53,682 nucleotides of DNA from Actinomycetota bacterium. GTDB taxonomy: Bacteria; Actinomycetota; Actinomycetes; Nanopelagicales; Nanopelagicaceae. The stretch lies in the NCBI GenBank assembly GCA_010031635.1, contig RGZI01000002.1:1-53682 (forward strand), in the 5' to 3' direction. Below are positions 1 to 8,998 of the stretch, piece by piece. The position numbers and the translations under genes were made by a program. The notes under the pieces are model-generated. The model was not told the DNA's origin. It saw only the letters and a program-made list of their open reading frames with translations, and did not search any database. Every line of letters starts with the position of its first letter. Positions within the stretch are counted from its first letter, which is position 1.

Positions 1-2
1 AT

Positions 3-437
3 TTGTGGGGAGAAGGTAAGCCGGAATTTTCAACTGAAGATTGGCGAATGTTCTACGACCATGCATTAAAAGGAAATTATGAGTCTTGGGATCCTGAAGG
101 GGCAGACCAGGAGCTGATTTATCTAGCCATGAGAGATCAAAAAGTAGTTGGAGCAATAGCTTTATGCGATTTCGATGATCTCGAGGAGTTTCGAAACCTC
201 AAGCCTTGGATCGCCGCATTTATTGTTGACCCGAATTTACGAGGTAGTGGTTTGGGGAGTGCGATCCTGAAGTTGATGGAAGCGAAAGTTCTCGCATTTG
301 GAATTAAAACCATTTATCTGTGGAGTGAAAATAGGAATGATTTCTATAAAAATCGCGGTTACCTATCAATCGATCGTTTACATAAATCCGGATTATCAGA
401 ACGGGAAATAGAGATCTACCGAAAGGCCCTAGGGTAA
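3..437 (+). CDS. GNAT family N-acetyltransferase (probably 5'-partial)
   Basis: A GCN5-related acetyltransferase, which would transfer acetyl from acetyl-CoA to an amine; the substrate cannot be told. The acetyl-CoA pyrophosphate loop is visible as R-G-S-G-L-G-S near residues 80-86, following a beta strand ending FIVDP. The C-terminal half has the usual pattern, including the FYKNRGY segment where family members bind CoA. The frame is open to the left edge of the window, and the TTG at position 3 has no visible ribosome binding site, so the true N-terminus probably lies outside. The next gene follows after 26 bases on the same strand. Confidence 0.75.
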   Translation: MWGEGKPEFSTEDWRMFYDHALKGNYESWDPEGADQELIYLAMRDQKVVGAIALCDFDDLEEFRNLKPWIAAFIVDPNLRGSGLGSAILKLMEAKVLAFGIKTIYLWSENRNDFYKNRGYLSIDRLHKSGLSEREIEIYRKALG

Positions 438-463
438 ACTTTTCCCCAAGCGGGGAGTACTAA

Positions 464-2221
464 ATGAGAGTCAAGGCGTTCAAGGCATTAGCTGAAAAAC
501 TGAAACCGGCTGAACCAGCAGTAGGTTTCGCAATTCGCGACGACAGAGTTTTAACACAAATTTCTGGAATTACTGGAGCCACTAAAGGCACTCACACAAC
601 CAATTTAGCTTGCGATACGGTCTCAGATCCCAAATGTGCTACTGCTTCAAACTTAAGAGTGATGGCAGTACTTCCACCATGTGCACCAGATGCAGCGTTA
701 ACCGATGTCTGCATCAAAGCTGTACGCACCGGTGATTCGGCAGGAAATTTTCAAGATGCAAAACTTCAATACGAAATCAATACCTTTAAATTCCCCAAAA
801 ATAGTAAATATAATTTACCGGCTGGTGGGGGAATAAGCGTTTGGCGCGGTCAGACCATCAAAGGTACCCAATTAGACTTTTCAGTAGCGGTTGACTTGCA
901 AATTAATTTTAATACCAAGCAAAGTGGCAAAAGTGGGACCGCGACTATAGGGAATTCTCCAGATGGATATGAGAGCGATGTAATTGGCTTTAGTGCGCAG
1001 ATATTGCCAACAAAGGTAATAACTGGAAATTACTATCCTGCTAAACACGACGCCACAAAGAGCGCGAGCAACCCACAAGGTTATGAATTCGAAGTATTAG
1101 ACAACCCTGGCAAAGGTCCGGAAGATAATTATCGTGATTGCATTTGGCATGACTTAGGTAGATGCGGAATGCCAGAGACATTTTTTGGAGATCAGCCAAT
1201 TGAATTAGTTTTACAAATGGATAGTCAAGTTAGTGGTTGGATATTCGGGCGAATGAAAAATGTCATTGCGTCCTCTAAGTCACTAAGTAAAACCACATCA
1301 CTGGTTAGTGTCAGTGGCCAATCTATTAATGTCCCATCTGGAGTTTCCTGGGTCCCAGTAAAAGAGTTTGATAATTCTTTGGGGTTGAAGGAAATGAATT
1401 GGGATAACCGAGCCCAAAAAGCCTCAGGGCAGATCATGTGGAGCGAACCATCAAACCATCCTGACTTATTTGAATTCCCCAGATTTGGTATTCCACCAGA
1501 GATGGGCGGTGGCGTTCACGAACCAAATCCCAAACTCAAAAATGCGGGTGGGTTTTTACAGGCAGTTGAACCATGGTTGAAAACATCTGAAGTAACTCCG
1601 ACTTGGCGTTTTCAAGGCATGGATCCTTCATCTTTTTGGGGAATGGATCAAAGTCAAGGAAATAAAGTTTTTGAATGTACGGTCAAGGACACAAGCAAGT
1701 TGCATGGAGTTATGACTACAAACGCCATGGCATATAGCTGGAGCCCACCGGCATTTAAAGATGGAGTTCTAAGTTACAAAGTTGCTGGTGCACACCATGA
1801 TGTTGATGGATCAGTATTCAAAGGAACTTATGACTTAGCGATGAACCAAGAATCTGCGAAATGTATTTATGGGTTCACTGATGCTCCGATCAAAGCATCT
1901 GTTTCGGTAGTGAGTTCTGATGGGGGAGTTCAAGAGATTGCTACTGAAATGCTCACAGTCAAAAATGGATGGCTGCAGTTAAGTGCAAAGAATTTTACTT
2001 TTTCGGCCCCAACTATTCGAATAAAACTATCTCAGGAGAATTCAGTAAAAGCAGCGGTCACTTCTACCGATACCCAGAATACAAGTAAGAATGAGGACAA
2101 GGTTGCTGCTCCGGTTACAGCGCCGAAAAAGATAAAGGTAATCAACTGCGTGAAAGGAAAAGTGATTCGCAAGATATCGGGTGTAAATCCAAAGTGTCCG
2201 ACTGGATTTAAGGTCAAATAG
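464..2221 (+). CDS. Unknown large protein with C-terminal Cys/Lys tag
   Basis: I do not recognise the main body of this 585-residue protein. It has several Cys residues and Gly/Asn/Ser-rich beta-like stretches, as exported proteins often do, but no signal peptide: the N-terminus is charged (MRVKAFKALAEKLKP) and an in-frame TAA directly precedes the ATG, so no upstream start is available. A ribosome site (GGGGAG) sits 6 bases before the ATG. A Lys/Thr/Ala-rich linker near residues 530-555 leads to a last 24-residue block with Cys at block positions 1 and 17, Gly12, Pro15, CP at 17-18, G-F-K at 20-22 and a final Lys. The same block ends two other proteins in this window. It converges with the CAP-domain gene, with the two stop codons 2 bases apart. 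Confidence 0.7.
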   Translation: MRVKAFKALAEKLKPAEPAVGFAIRDDRVLTQISGITGATKGTHTTNLACDTVSDPKCATASNLRVMAVLPPCAPDAALTDVCIKAVRTGDSAGNFQDAKLQYEINTFKFPKNSKYNLPAGGGISVWRGQTIKGTQLDFSVAVDLQINFNTKQSGKSGTATIGNSPDGYESDVIGFSAQILPTKVITGNYYPAKHDATKSASNPQGYEFEVLDNPGKGPEDNYRDCIWHDLGRCGMPETFFGDQPIELVLQMDSQVSGWIFGRMKNVIASSKSLSKTTSLVSVSGQSINVPSGVSWVPVKEFDNSLGLKEMNWDNRAQKASGQIMWSEPSNHPDLFEFPRFGIPPEMGGGVHEPNPKLKNAGGFLQAVEPWLKTSEVTPTWRFQGMDPSSFWGMDQSQGNKVFECTVKDTSKLHGVMTTNAMAYSWSPPAFKDGVLSYKVAGAHHDVDGSVFKGTYDLAMNQESAKCIYGFTDAPIKASVSVVSSDGGVQEIATEMLTVKNGWLQLSAKNFTFSAPTIRIKLSQENSVKAAVTSTDTQNTSKNEDKVAAPVTAPKKIKVINCVKGKVIRKISGVNPKCPTGFKVK

Positions 2222-2223
2222 AG

Positions 2224-3637
2224 TTATTTGCTCTTGTAACCCGAAGGGCATTGAGGCTTGTAGCCCACATATCTTTTTTCTACACCTGCCTTGAAGCAGC
2301 GTATTACGGTATTTGATTTCGTGGTCAACCTTGTAATTTGAGTAAAGAGTGATTTTATCTTTCAAATACGCAAAATCTCCAACCCATGGGTACGAGGCTT
2401 TTAATATTTGTGGTGTTTCGATTCCGGGGCCATAAAAACAACTGGGCTCAGCAATTGAAAATAAACGCGTTTCAACCGAGACACAAAATAGTTTGTTCTT
2501 CAAATCATTACCTAGATTAAATGATGTGAAAGACTTGTTATCATCAGTTGTAGTGAACTCATCTACTGTTTTAGCGACTTGATCTTTCACTTTTATCGTA
2601 TATCCCAAAACCGGGTCTTCGGAAAGGCCGCGAATATCTTTCCACTCTAAATCTTTACCATTTTTTGATACGAAGGAATGAGTCGCAAGTGGGGCGGTCA
2701 AGATGTTAAAACTCCAAGTTATATCTTTTTGACCTGGTTGCGTGATCTTGGCAGTATGAAAGCCGTAGCCTAAAGGGTTCCGTGCAAACATAACTACCAT
2801 GTGATCATTACTTAAGATTGGTCCAAGAGCTCCACCATAAGCTTCATCTGTGGTTTTGAAGTTATTCTCTGTTACGACACAAAGATTTTCACTGTCATCA
2901 AAAGTAACCCCATCTGGTGTAGTTAAAGAGGCCTTCAGATTTTTGTGAGGTTCTTTCAATAAAGAAGCGATGATCGCTAATCCATGAAAAGATTTCCAAT
3001 CACCAGCGCAGGATTCACGGGGCTCTGGAACTTCATTTCCGTCAAATGAATTTAATTTTACAGTTGATCCATCTCCTGGAAAAAGAATGACTTTACTTCG
3101 TTTCTCTTTAGATAACCCACTTAAGGTACTGAAAGTGTGTACAAAGGAATCTTTTCCATCCTCAGGTGAAAAGCCATATCCAGTTGTTTCAAGATTCTCA
3201 CGTAAAAATCCGATTGCATGAATCGGTGCTCCCATTAACTGATGAACCGAATTTGCAGCGCTATCAGAGCTGGACCAAGCAATCTGTCCTGCACCATCGG
3301 TGATTCCTTCTTCAGTTGCGTACGGACTATCCGGATTTTCTTTATGTTTATTCTCATACACACCCGTAAAGTATTTTTCAGGAGTCTTCCCAACATATAT
3401 TGCGTGTTTTTTTGCTGCCGCAGAAAATGCTTTGACCTCTTTAACTGGCGAGACCCCTGAAGCGATCCGATAGTAATTTAAGGTTTCCAACCAAGTTGCA
3501 GATTTCCCAGGTACTGGATTTGCATTAGATTCTAGATTTGCAGCAGCCATCGCAGGTGAGCAAACAGAAGTGAACAGTAAAACAAGAGCCACCCTTGCTA
3601 ATTTAATACGAGATATTTTAGCGCTGCTAATTATCAT
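2224..3637 (-). CDS. Secreted CAP (SCP/PR-1) domain protein, frameshifted near its C-terminus
   Basis: The N-terminus is a signal peptide: a basic start, a hydrophobic core (VALVLLFTSV) and an Ala-rich cleavage region near residues 28-33. A CAP-type domain follows (LNYYRIASGVSPV, then SAAAKKHAIYV and further family-like blocks). CAP proteins are extracellular with varied roles. The uninterrupted frame would run to 2042, overlapping the convergent gene by 180 bases. However, one extra A in the A4 run (+ strand T's at 2353-2356) shifts the frame. Removing it gives a protein that stops at 2224 and ends in the same 24-residue tag (CFK...GYKPQCPSGYKSK) seen in two neighbours. I therefore give the corrected end. 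The start overlaps the stop of the upstream lactonase gene (ATGA), so the two are probably co-translated. Confidence 0.7.
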
Positions 3638-4509
3638 CTCTTCAGCTCATTATCTAGTTTGCCTGATACCGGCAAATCTACCCGAAAACAATCCCCACCC
3701 ATTTCTGAACCAAAATTGTATTGCGGGTCAAATGTAGTTTTAGCTGAAGTTATAAAGAGAGTTTGCAAATTGGGCCCACCAAAAGAACAACAAGTAATTA
3801 ATGCTGTTGGACATTGAATCGTGTTGAGGAGTTGTCCAGCCGGCGAATAATTTCTCACTTGACCAGCACCCCAAATAGCTACCCAAAGGTTACCTTCGTT
3901 GTCGGTGCACATTCCATCAGGCACCCCGGGAGAATCAGTCAGGGAGATTGGTTTCAAAGCGGCTCCCAATGTATTAGTACTAGCGTCAAACTCATATTTC
4001 TCAATAGATTTAATTGGTGAATCTATGTAGTACATGATTTTTGAATCAGGCGACCAATCAATTCCATTAGATATCGCAACATTTCGTTTAGCAACAAAAG
4101 CAAGCAAATTATTATCTAAGTGGAAAAGATTAGCTTTTGCATTACCTTCAATGACGTCAGCTGTTCCAATCCATAATCTTCCGAAATGATCAATATTTCC
4201 GTCATTTGTATTTTCGATCTTTGCATCTAAATTGAGATCTGTTTCTTCTTCAACTTCAAAATTTTCATTAAGTAAATAAATATGTTTGACACTTGCCACG
4301 ACAAATCCTGATCCGGCGCGTTTACCTATATAACTGACATTCCACGGCATTTGGTGGTGGGAGATTAGATTACTAATTGGGTCATAACTCTTGATCAAAT
4401 TTTTATAAACATCGACCCAAAGGAATTTTTGAATTCGCTCATCCCACAATGTACCTTCACCTAAATTAGAGTTTGAGCCTATTACAGGGACGGCTTCGTA
4501 GACGGACAT
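3634..4509 (-). CDS. SMP-30/gluconolactonase family sugar lactonase
   Basis: A six-bladed propeller hydrolase of the SMP-30/regucalcin/gluconolactonase family, which opens sugar-acid lactones using a divalent metal. The expected ligands are visible: Glu in LGEGTLWDE near residue 18, Asn in SNGIDWSPD, and Asp in PDGMCTDNEGNLWVA. The length of 291 residues is normal and no signal peptide is present, so it is cytoplasmic. It is divergent from the dehydratase gene on the other strand with almost no gap. With the nearby dehydrogenase and dehydratase it fits an oxidative, non-phosphorylating sugar pathway. The physiological substrate is not readable from sequence. Confidence 0.85.
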   Translation of the reverse strand: MSVYEAVPVIGSNSNLGEGTLWDERIQKFLWVDVYKNLIKSYDPISNLISHHQMPWNVSYIGKRAGSGFVVASVKHIYLLNENFEVEEETDLNLDAKIENTNDGNIDHFGRLWIGTADVIEGNAKANLFHLDNNLLAFVAKRNVAISNGIDWSPDSKIMYYIDSPIKSIEKYEFDASTNTLGAALKPISLTDSPGVPDGMCTDNEGNLWVAIWGAGQVRNYSPAGQLLNTIQCPTALITCCSFGGPNLQTLFITSAKTTFDPQYNFGSEMGGDCFRVDLPVSGKLDNELKR

Positions 4510-4555
4510 CTTGCCTCCCCCTCAATCTCCCATATTATACTTCCAGGTAGTTATA

Positions 4556-5713
4556 TTGGAAGGAGTAAAAATAATTAAAGTTGTCGGTTTTGAAACATTT
4601 TTAGTTAACATTCCTTATAAACGTACTGAAGTTTCTTCTATTGTTTTCCGCGGTGGGGTTACATCCGTTTTGGTCAAGTTAACTACCGATGATGGAGTTG
4701 TAGGCTGGGGCGAATCTTGTGTCGGTGCCGACGCTCATTCAATTGATGCCGCGATGCAAGCCATGTGGCCCTTTGTGAAAGATCGTTCACCTTGGGATCA
4801 TGAAGATATTCGTGCAGATCTATTCAAGCGTGGATTGTGGGCGCTTAGATCTTCAACCGGTAATTATGCCTGGGCCGGTTTTGATATGGCGCTGTGGGAT
4901 ATTTGTGGGAAAAGCGTAGATAAGCCAGTTTATGAGTTACTTGGTGGCGCAGTGCGGGATAACGTGAATTACTTTTATTACTTAACTCACGGAGATCTTG
5001 ATGATATTGAGAGTCAATGTAATGAAGGCATGTCTCTAGGCTATGAAACTTATTATCTGAAAACTGGAATAGATTTTGAATCTGAATTGCAAATGATTGA
5101 GAGAGTTAGAAACATTATTGGTTCAAAAAATAGGATTCGAATAGATTCAAACGGAGCTTGGAGTGCGCAAGATGCGCCTCGTTACCTAACAGCTTTTGAA
5201 AAGTTTTCGATAGATTTTGCCGAACAACCTGTTCGTGAGCATCCAATGTCTTTAATGCAAGATTTACGAAATAACACGAATGTGCCGCTAGCGGCTAATG
5301 AGGGATTGTGGTCCGAGGAAGATGCAAATAGATTGATCACAAACCGTGTTGCAGATGTATATACATTTTCTCCCTATTGGGTGGGAAGTTTACGAAAGTT
5401 TCAGCAAGTTGCGTATGTGGCAGAGATGATGGGAAGTTTAGTTTGTCGTCATACCCATGGTGAGTTAGCTATAGCTGCCTCTGCATTTCATCACGTGAGT
5501 TTAACGATCCCTAATTTAGTAGAAGGAAATCAACAAACAGCTGCACATATGGGCAATGATATTTTAGATAAAGCGATCCCTATAGCGTCTGGTCCTAATT
5601 GGGGATTGCCAACCGAAAGTGGTTTAGGAGTAAAAATCAACCAAAAAGCACTGGATGAAGCGGTATCAGATTTCAAAATTAATGGGCAATTCCTTCCATA
5701 CGGCCAGATTTAG
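4556..5713 (+). CDS. Mandelate racemase/muconate lactonizing (enolase superfamily) sugar-acid dehydratase
   Basis: An enolase-superfamily TIM barrel. With TTG 4556 as start, the metal ligands are Asp197 (RIDSNGAW), Glu223 (FAEQPV) and Glu249 (AANEG). The general-base Lys169 lies in YLKTG, where the first Lys of the usual K-x-K motif is Tyr, and His299/His301 lie in CRHTHGE. The family removes a proton alpha to a carboxylate, so sugar-acid dehydration fits the neighbouring lactonase and sugar transporter. The start is uncertain: no ATG or GTG exists near the conserved N-terminus. TTG 4556 and the longer TTG 4511 are candidates, and a GGAAGGAG just after 4556 could instead serve an ATA or ATT codon at 4571-4574. 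Confidence 0.8.
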   Translation: MEGVKIIKVVGFETFLVNIPYKRTEVSSIVFRGGVTSVLVKLTTDDGVVGWGESCVGADAHSIDAAMQAMWPFVKDRSPWDHEDIRADLFKRGLWALRSSTGNYAWAGFDMALWDICGKSVDKPVYELLGGAVRDNVNYFYYLTHGDLDDIESQCNEGMSLGYETYYLKTGIDFESELQMIERVRNIIGSKNRIRIDSNGAWSAQDAPRYLTAFEKFSIDFAEQPVREHPMSLMQDLRNNTNVPLAANEGLWSEEDANRLITNRVADVYTFSPYWVGSLRKFQQVAYVAEMMGSLVCRHTHGELAIAASAFHHVSLTIPNLVEGNQQTAAHMGNDILDKAIPIASGPNWGLPTESGLGVKINQKALDEAVSDFKINGQFLPYGQI

Positions 5714-5764
5714 TACTAACCTTCAGGAAAATGTGCACTTTATAAGCAGACCGAAAGGCGTGAA

Positions 5765-7117
5765 ATGAAACTAGGAAAACAAAAATATGTTGTGGCGGCT
5801 GTAGCTGCACTATTTAGTTTAGTGCTGGCATCATGTTCCTCCTCTTCCAATACTTCAGATTCATCCGCAACGGAAGACACAACAGCTGCTAAAGCTGTTG
5901 ACTTGACCTGGTGGTGGTGGGGTACCGGTGACGTCCCCAAGATGAATACTTGGGTTGAATGGGTAGCTAAGGCATATGAAGACTCTCACCCTGGAGTAAA
6001 AATTAATTTTGAAGAAAGAACCGACACTGATATCACAACTGCCTTTGAAGCAGCTGCTGCGGCAAAGAAAGGCCCAGATATTGCACCAGCATGGGCGAGT
6101 GCACCAGTGCTTACTCAAGTATGGGCAAACAATATTGAGCCACTCGATGATTTAGTTGGCGCTGATGAAATGGGAAATTGGTTAAACGTTGCTGAAAATG
6201 CCTACGAAGGTAAAACTTGGGCAGCGCCAATTTACATAGTCGGATTGCCAATTGCCTTTAATAAATCTTTGTTCGCAAAGGCAGGAATAGATGCAACTAA
6301 ACCGCCAGCTACATGGAAAGAATTCCTTGGGTTCTGCACCTCACTAAATAAAGCAGGCATCACTCCAATTGTTGGTGGAAACCGCGCCGGATTTGAAGGT
6401 TCGTGGTGGTTTGCACATTTAGGTAAGCAATATATGGATTCACCTGCTGATTTGCAGAAAGCTGCATTGAGTGGTGACTTTAAGCGAATTGGGCAATGGT
6501 CTGATCGATTTAATGAGATGTTTGAAAGTAAGTGCTTTAATAAAGACGTAAACTCTTTAGAGTTGCAAGAAAAATATGACGTCTTTAATAAAGGTGGAGC
6601 CGCAATGGTTCTAGCAATCGATGGTGCCGCTATTGGAGCCTCAGAAGCAATTGGTGCGGAAAACTTTGGAACTATGGTTCTCCCTGCATTCGGTGATGGA
6701 AAAATGGCCGAGTACTACACCGCCACGCAATCAATTTCGCACTTCATTACTTCTTGGAGTCCGAATAAAGAAGTGGCTGCTGATTTCATTAAGTTCTGGC
6801 ACACAACTGAATCACTAAATAAGTGGGTTGAATTAACAGGAGTTATGCCTGCCGATTCGCGATTTGATCAGTCAACTGTTACTGATCCAGTTAAGCAACA
6901 ACTATTTGCGCTTAATGCAAAACCAAGCGTGTGGTTGAGCAACTTTGAGCCAGGTCCGGTTTTTGAACAAGCAGATCTAGCTGGAGGGCAATTAATAAGC
7001 ACCAGAAAAGGCGTAGGTAAGGACAACACAGCATTATGGGTGAAAGCCTCTAAAGGTTGGGTTGAACAAAAGCCTGAGGAAGTTGCAAACTTCAAGAAAT
7101 GGGCTGGCGTAAAGTAA
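5765..7117 (+). CDS. ABC sugar transporter solute-binding lipoprotein (family 1)
   Basis: An extracellular sugar-binding protein of the MalE/UgpB type. A lipoprotein signal ends in LASC with the modified Cys at residue 24, followed by a Ser/Thr-rich linker. The mature part begins with a Trp-rich strand (LTWWWWGTGD) and contains the family pattern for carbohydrate-binding proteins, such as GLPIAFNKSLFAKAGID and the later WHTTESLNKWVE. The length (450) is typical. It is preceded by GAAAGGCG as ribosome site and followed by a strong terminator before the permease gene, an arrangement that commonly gives excess binding protein over permease. The ligand is inferred only to be a sugar or sugar acid. 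Confidence 0.88.
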   Translation: MKLGKQKYVVAAVAALFSLVLASCSSSSNTSDSSATEDTTAAKAVDLTWWWWGTGDVPKMNTWVEWVAKAYEDSHPGVKINFEERTDTDITTAFEAAAAAKKGPDIAPAWASAPVLTQVWANNIEPLDDLVGADEMGNWLNVAENAYEGKTWAAPIYIVGLPIAFNKSLFAKAGIDATKPPATWKEFLGFCTSLNKAGITPIVGGNRAGFEGSWWFAHLGKQYMDSPADLQKAALSGDFKRIGQWSDRFNEMFESKCFNKDVNSLELQEKYDVFNKGGAAMVLAIDGAAIGASEAIGAENFGTMVLPAFGDGKMAEYYTATQSISHFITSWSPNKEVAADFIKFWHTTESLNKWVELTGVMPADSRFDQSTVTDPVKQQLFALNAKPSVWLSNFEPGPVFEQADLAGGQLISTRKGVGKDNTALWVKASKGWVEQKPEEVANFKKWAGVK

Positions 7118-7126
7118 AGTAATTCA

Positions 7127-7175
7127 AAATGCCCCCGGTTTAGTTCGAAAGAATTAAATTCGGGGGCATTTTTAT
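7127..7175 (+). terminator. Rho-independent terminator between binding protein and permease
   Basis: A perfect 11-bp stem (AAATGCCCCCG at 7127-7137 with CGGGGGCATTT at 7161-7171) is followed by T's. The inner part can fold further around TTC-GAAA-GAA, giving a long hairpin capped by a GAAA tetraloop. It lies inside the transport operon, 14 bases before the permease start, so partial read-through would lower permease relative to binding-protein mRNA. Confidence 0.85.
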
Positions 7176-7189
7176 GGGAGGATCTTGAA

Positions 7190-8998
7190 GTGTTACTAAC
7201 CGAAAAGCGAAATCATATTTATCTGAATATTCGCAACCTGGTTCAGGGTGCTTCATACACAGTATGGGCTATCGGCTTGATGTGCTTAGTCTTTGCTTAC
7301 CCCCTGATTAATGTAATTTTACTAGCCTTTAAGCGGGCTGGGAAGTTCGTAGGATTAGATAATTACAAAGCATTGCTTTCTGATTCCGTCTTTCACGACT
7401 CTTTGAAAAATAACTTAAAATTACTGCTACTCGTTCCGATTATTATTTTCCTAGCTTTAATCCTCGCAGTTATTATCAATGAAAGACCAAAGGGATGGAA
7501 ATTTCATAGATTTTCGATATTAATTCCTTTTGTATTGCCAATCCCGGTTTCTGCAATAGCCATTGCGGCAATCGTTGCTTATCGCGGTGGCTTGAATAGT
7601 TTTTTCGAAAAGGTGGGATTAGATTTTCTGGTATTGGATTGGCTCGGTCAGGGAAACACAGCCTTTTTTATCATTGCGTTTGCTTTAATCTGGCGTGAAA
7701 TTGGCTTTTGTGCCATTTTAATTTTCTCTCGATTGGGAAATATAGATAATGAAATAGTTGAAGCGAGCGAACTCGACGGCGCTGGTTGGTGGAGGAAATT
7801 GCAGCACGCAATTTTGCCACAAATTTCTGGAGTTTTAATAACAATTGTTGTTTTGGAAATTATTACGGTCTTTTTTTACACTTTTGAATGGGTATATGTT
7901 TTGACTCGGGGTGGTCCTGCAGGTACCACGATGGTGGTTGATCTTTACATATTCCAACAAGCTGTTGCTTTTAGATCAATTGGAATTGCGACTGCAGCAT
8001 CAAGCAGTATTCTTGCATTACTAGGATTAAGTTTTCTTGGTACTAGAGTTATTAGAAGAATTCTAAGTGAGCGTAAATCTAAAGCACAAAGACACCTTTA
8101 CATTGCAGATAATTCATTAATTGCAAAAAGTAATATTAAGAAAACTTTTAAGCAGAACAATCTATTCATCACAAAATTTGTGAATTTAATTAATTTATTT
8201 TTACGGCAAGGTTTAATGTGGAGTTTCTCGTTTTTGTTTGTACTCCCACTATATTTTATTATTGTAAATGCTTTTAAATCTAAGAGTGATTACGGGGATT
8301 CTCCTTGGTCTATACCGATACACCCAACGATCGCATCCTTTAAGGAAGCGTTCGGCAGGGGAGAAATCGCAACATGGTTTAGAAATAGCGTAGTAGTTAG
8401 TTTTGGCGCGGTATGCCTCATAACAATTAGTGCAGTTTTAGCAACTTACTATGTCTCTACAGGTTCAAAAAGATTTAGTAAATTTTTTAGAAGAAGTTTT
8501 ATCCCTTTGATAGCCATTCCGCCGATTATTATGATAATTCCACTCTTTGTTTTATTCAGCAACTTGGGATTGATCAATACTTTTTCGGGAGCAATTATTG
8601 TCTTTTCTGGTTTGCTTCTCCCCTTTAGTTGCTATCTCTTATTAGGCTTTTTTGACACCTTTCCGCGTGAAATAATCGAGGCTGCCTCAGTGGATGGCGC
8701 AAGCAAATTTAGAACATTACTTCAAGTTATTTTACCTAGTGCAAAACCGGTAATTGGGACACAGTTTGTGATTAATTTGCTTTATGTGTGGAATTCACTT
8801 TTAATCGTTTTAATTTTCTTACAAGGGGATGACAGACGTACTTTGTCTGCTGGTATAAGTATTTTTCAAGGTCGCTTTTTCCGAGACACACCATTAGTTA
8901 TGGCCGCGTCATTGCTAGTCGTATTGCCGATGTTCCTTGTTTATTTATTTGCTCAACGTTCTTTCCGCAAAGGTTTGATGGCGGGTGCAATCAAGTAA
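7190..8998 (+). CDS. Fused ABC sugar permease (MalF-like + MalG-like in one chain)
   Basis: This 602-residue membrane protein contains two complete binding-protein-dependent permease units. The first half carries an EAA loop near residue 190 (EASELDGAGWWRKLQHAILP). The second carries another near residue 496 (EAASVDGASKFRTLLQVILP). These are the sites where the ATPase docks, and family members are normally two proteins of about 300 residues each. A basic linker around residues 290-345 joins the halves. The start is GTG with GGGAGG 8 bases upstream. It ends overlapping the epimerase gene (TAATG). No ATPase gene is present in the window, so a shared MsmK/UgpC-type ATPase elsewhere is likely. 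Confidence 0.9.
   Translation: MLLTEKRNHIYLNIRNLVQGASYTVWAIGLMCLVFAYPLINVILLAFKRAGKFVGLDNYKALLSDSVFHDSLKNNLKLLLLVPIIIFLALILAVIINERPKGWKFHRFSILIPFVLPIPVSAIAIAAIVAYRGGLNSFFEKVGLDFLVLDWLGQGNTAFFIIAFALIWREIGFCAILIFSRLGNIDNEIVEASELDGAGWWRKLQHAILPQISGVLITIVVLEIITVFFYTFEWVYVLTRGGPAGTTMVVDLYIFQQAVAFRSIGIATAASSSILALLGLSFLGTRVIRRILSERKSKAQRHLYIADNSLIAKSNIKKTFKQNNLFITKFVNLINLFLRQGLMWSFSFLFVLPLYFIIVNAFKSKSDYGDSPWSIPIHPTIASFKEAFGRGEIATWFRNSVVVSFGAVCLITISAVLATYYVSTGSKRFSKFFRRSFIPLIAIPPIIMIIPLFVLFSNLGLINTFSGAIIVFSGLLLPFSCYLLLGFFDTFPREIIEAASVDGASKFRTLLQVILPSAKPVIGTQFVINLLYVWNSLLIVLIFLQGDDRRTLSAGISIFQGRFFRDTPLVMAASLLVVLPMFLVYLFAQRSFRKGLMAGAIK

Noticed and set aside
2042-2223. Open continuation of the CAP gene antisense to the tagged protein's 3' end
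   Set aside because: It encodes no recognisable family sequence, whereas the +1 frame ends in the shared tag and stops next to the convergent gene.
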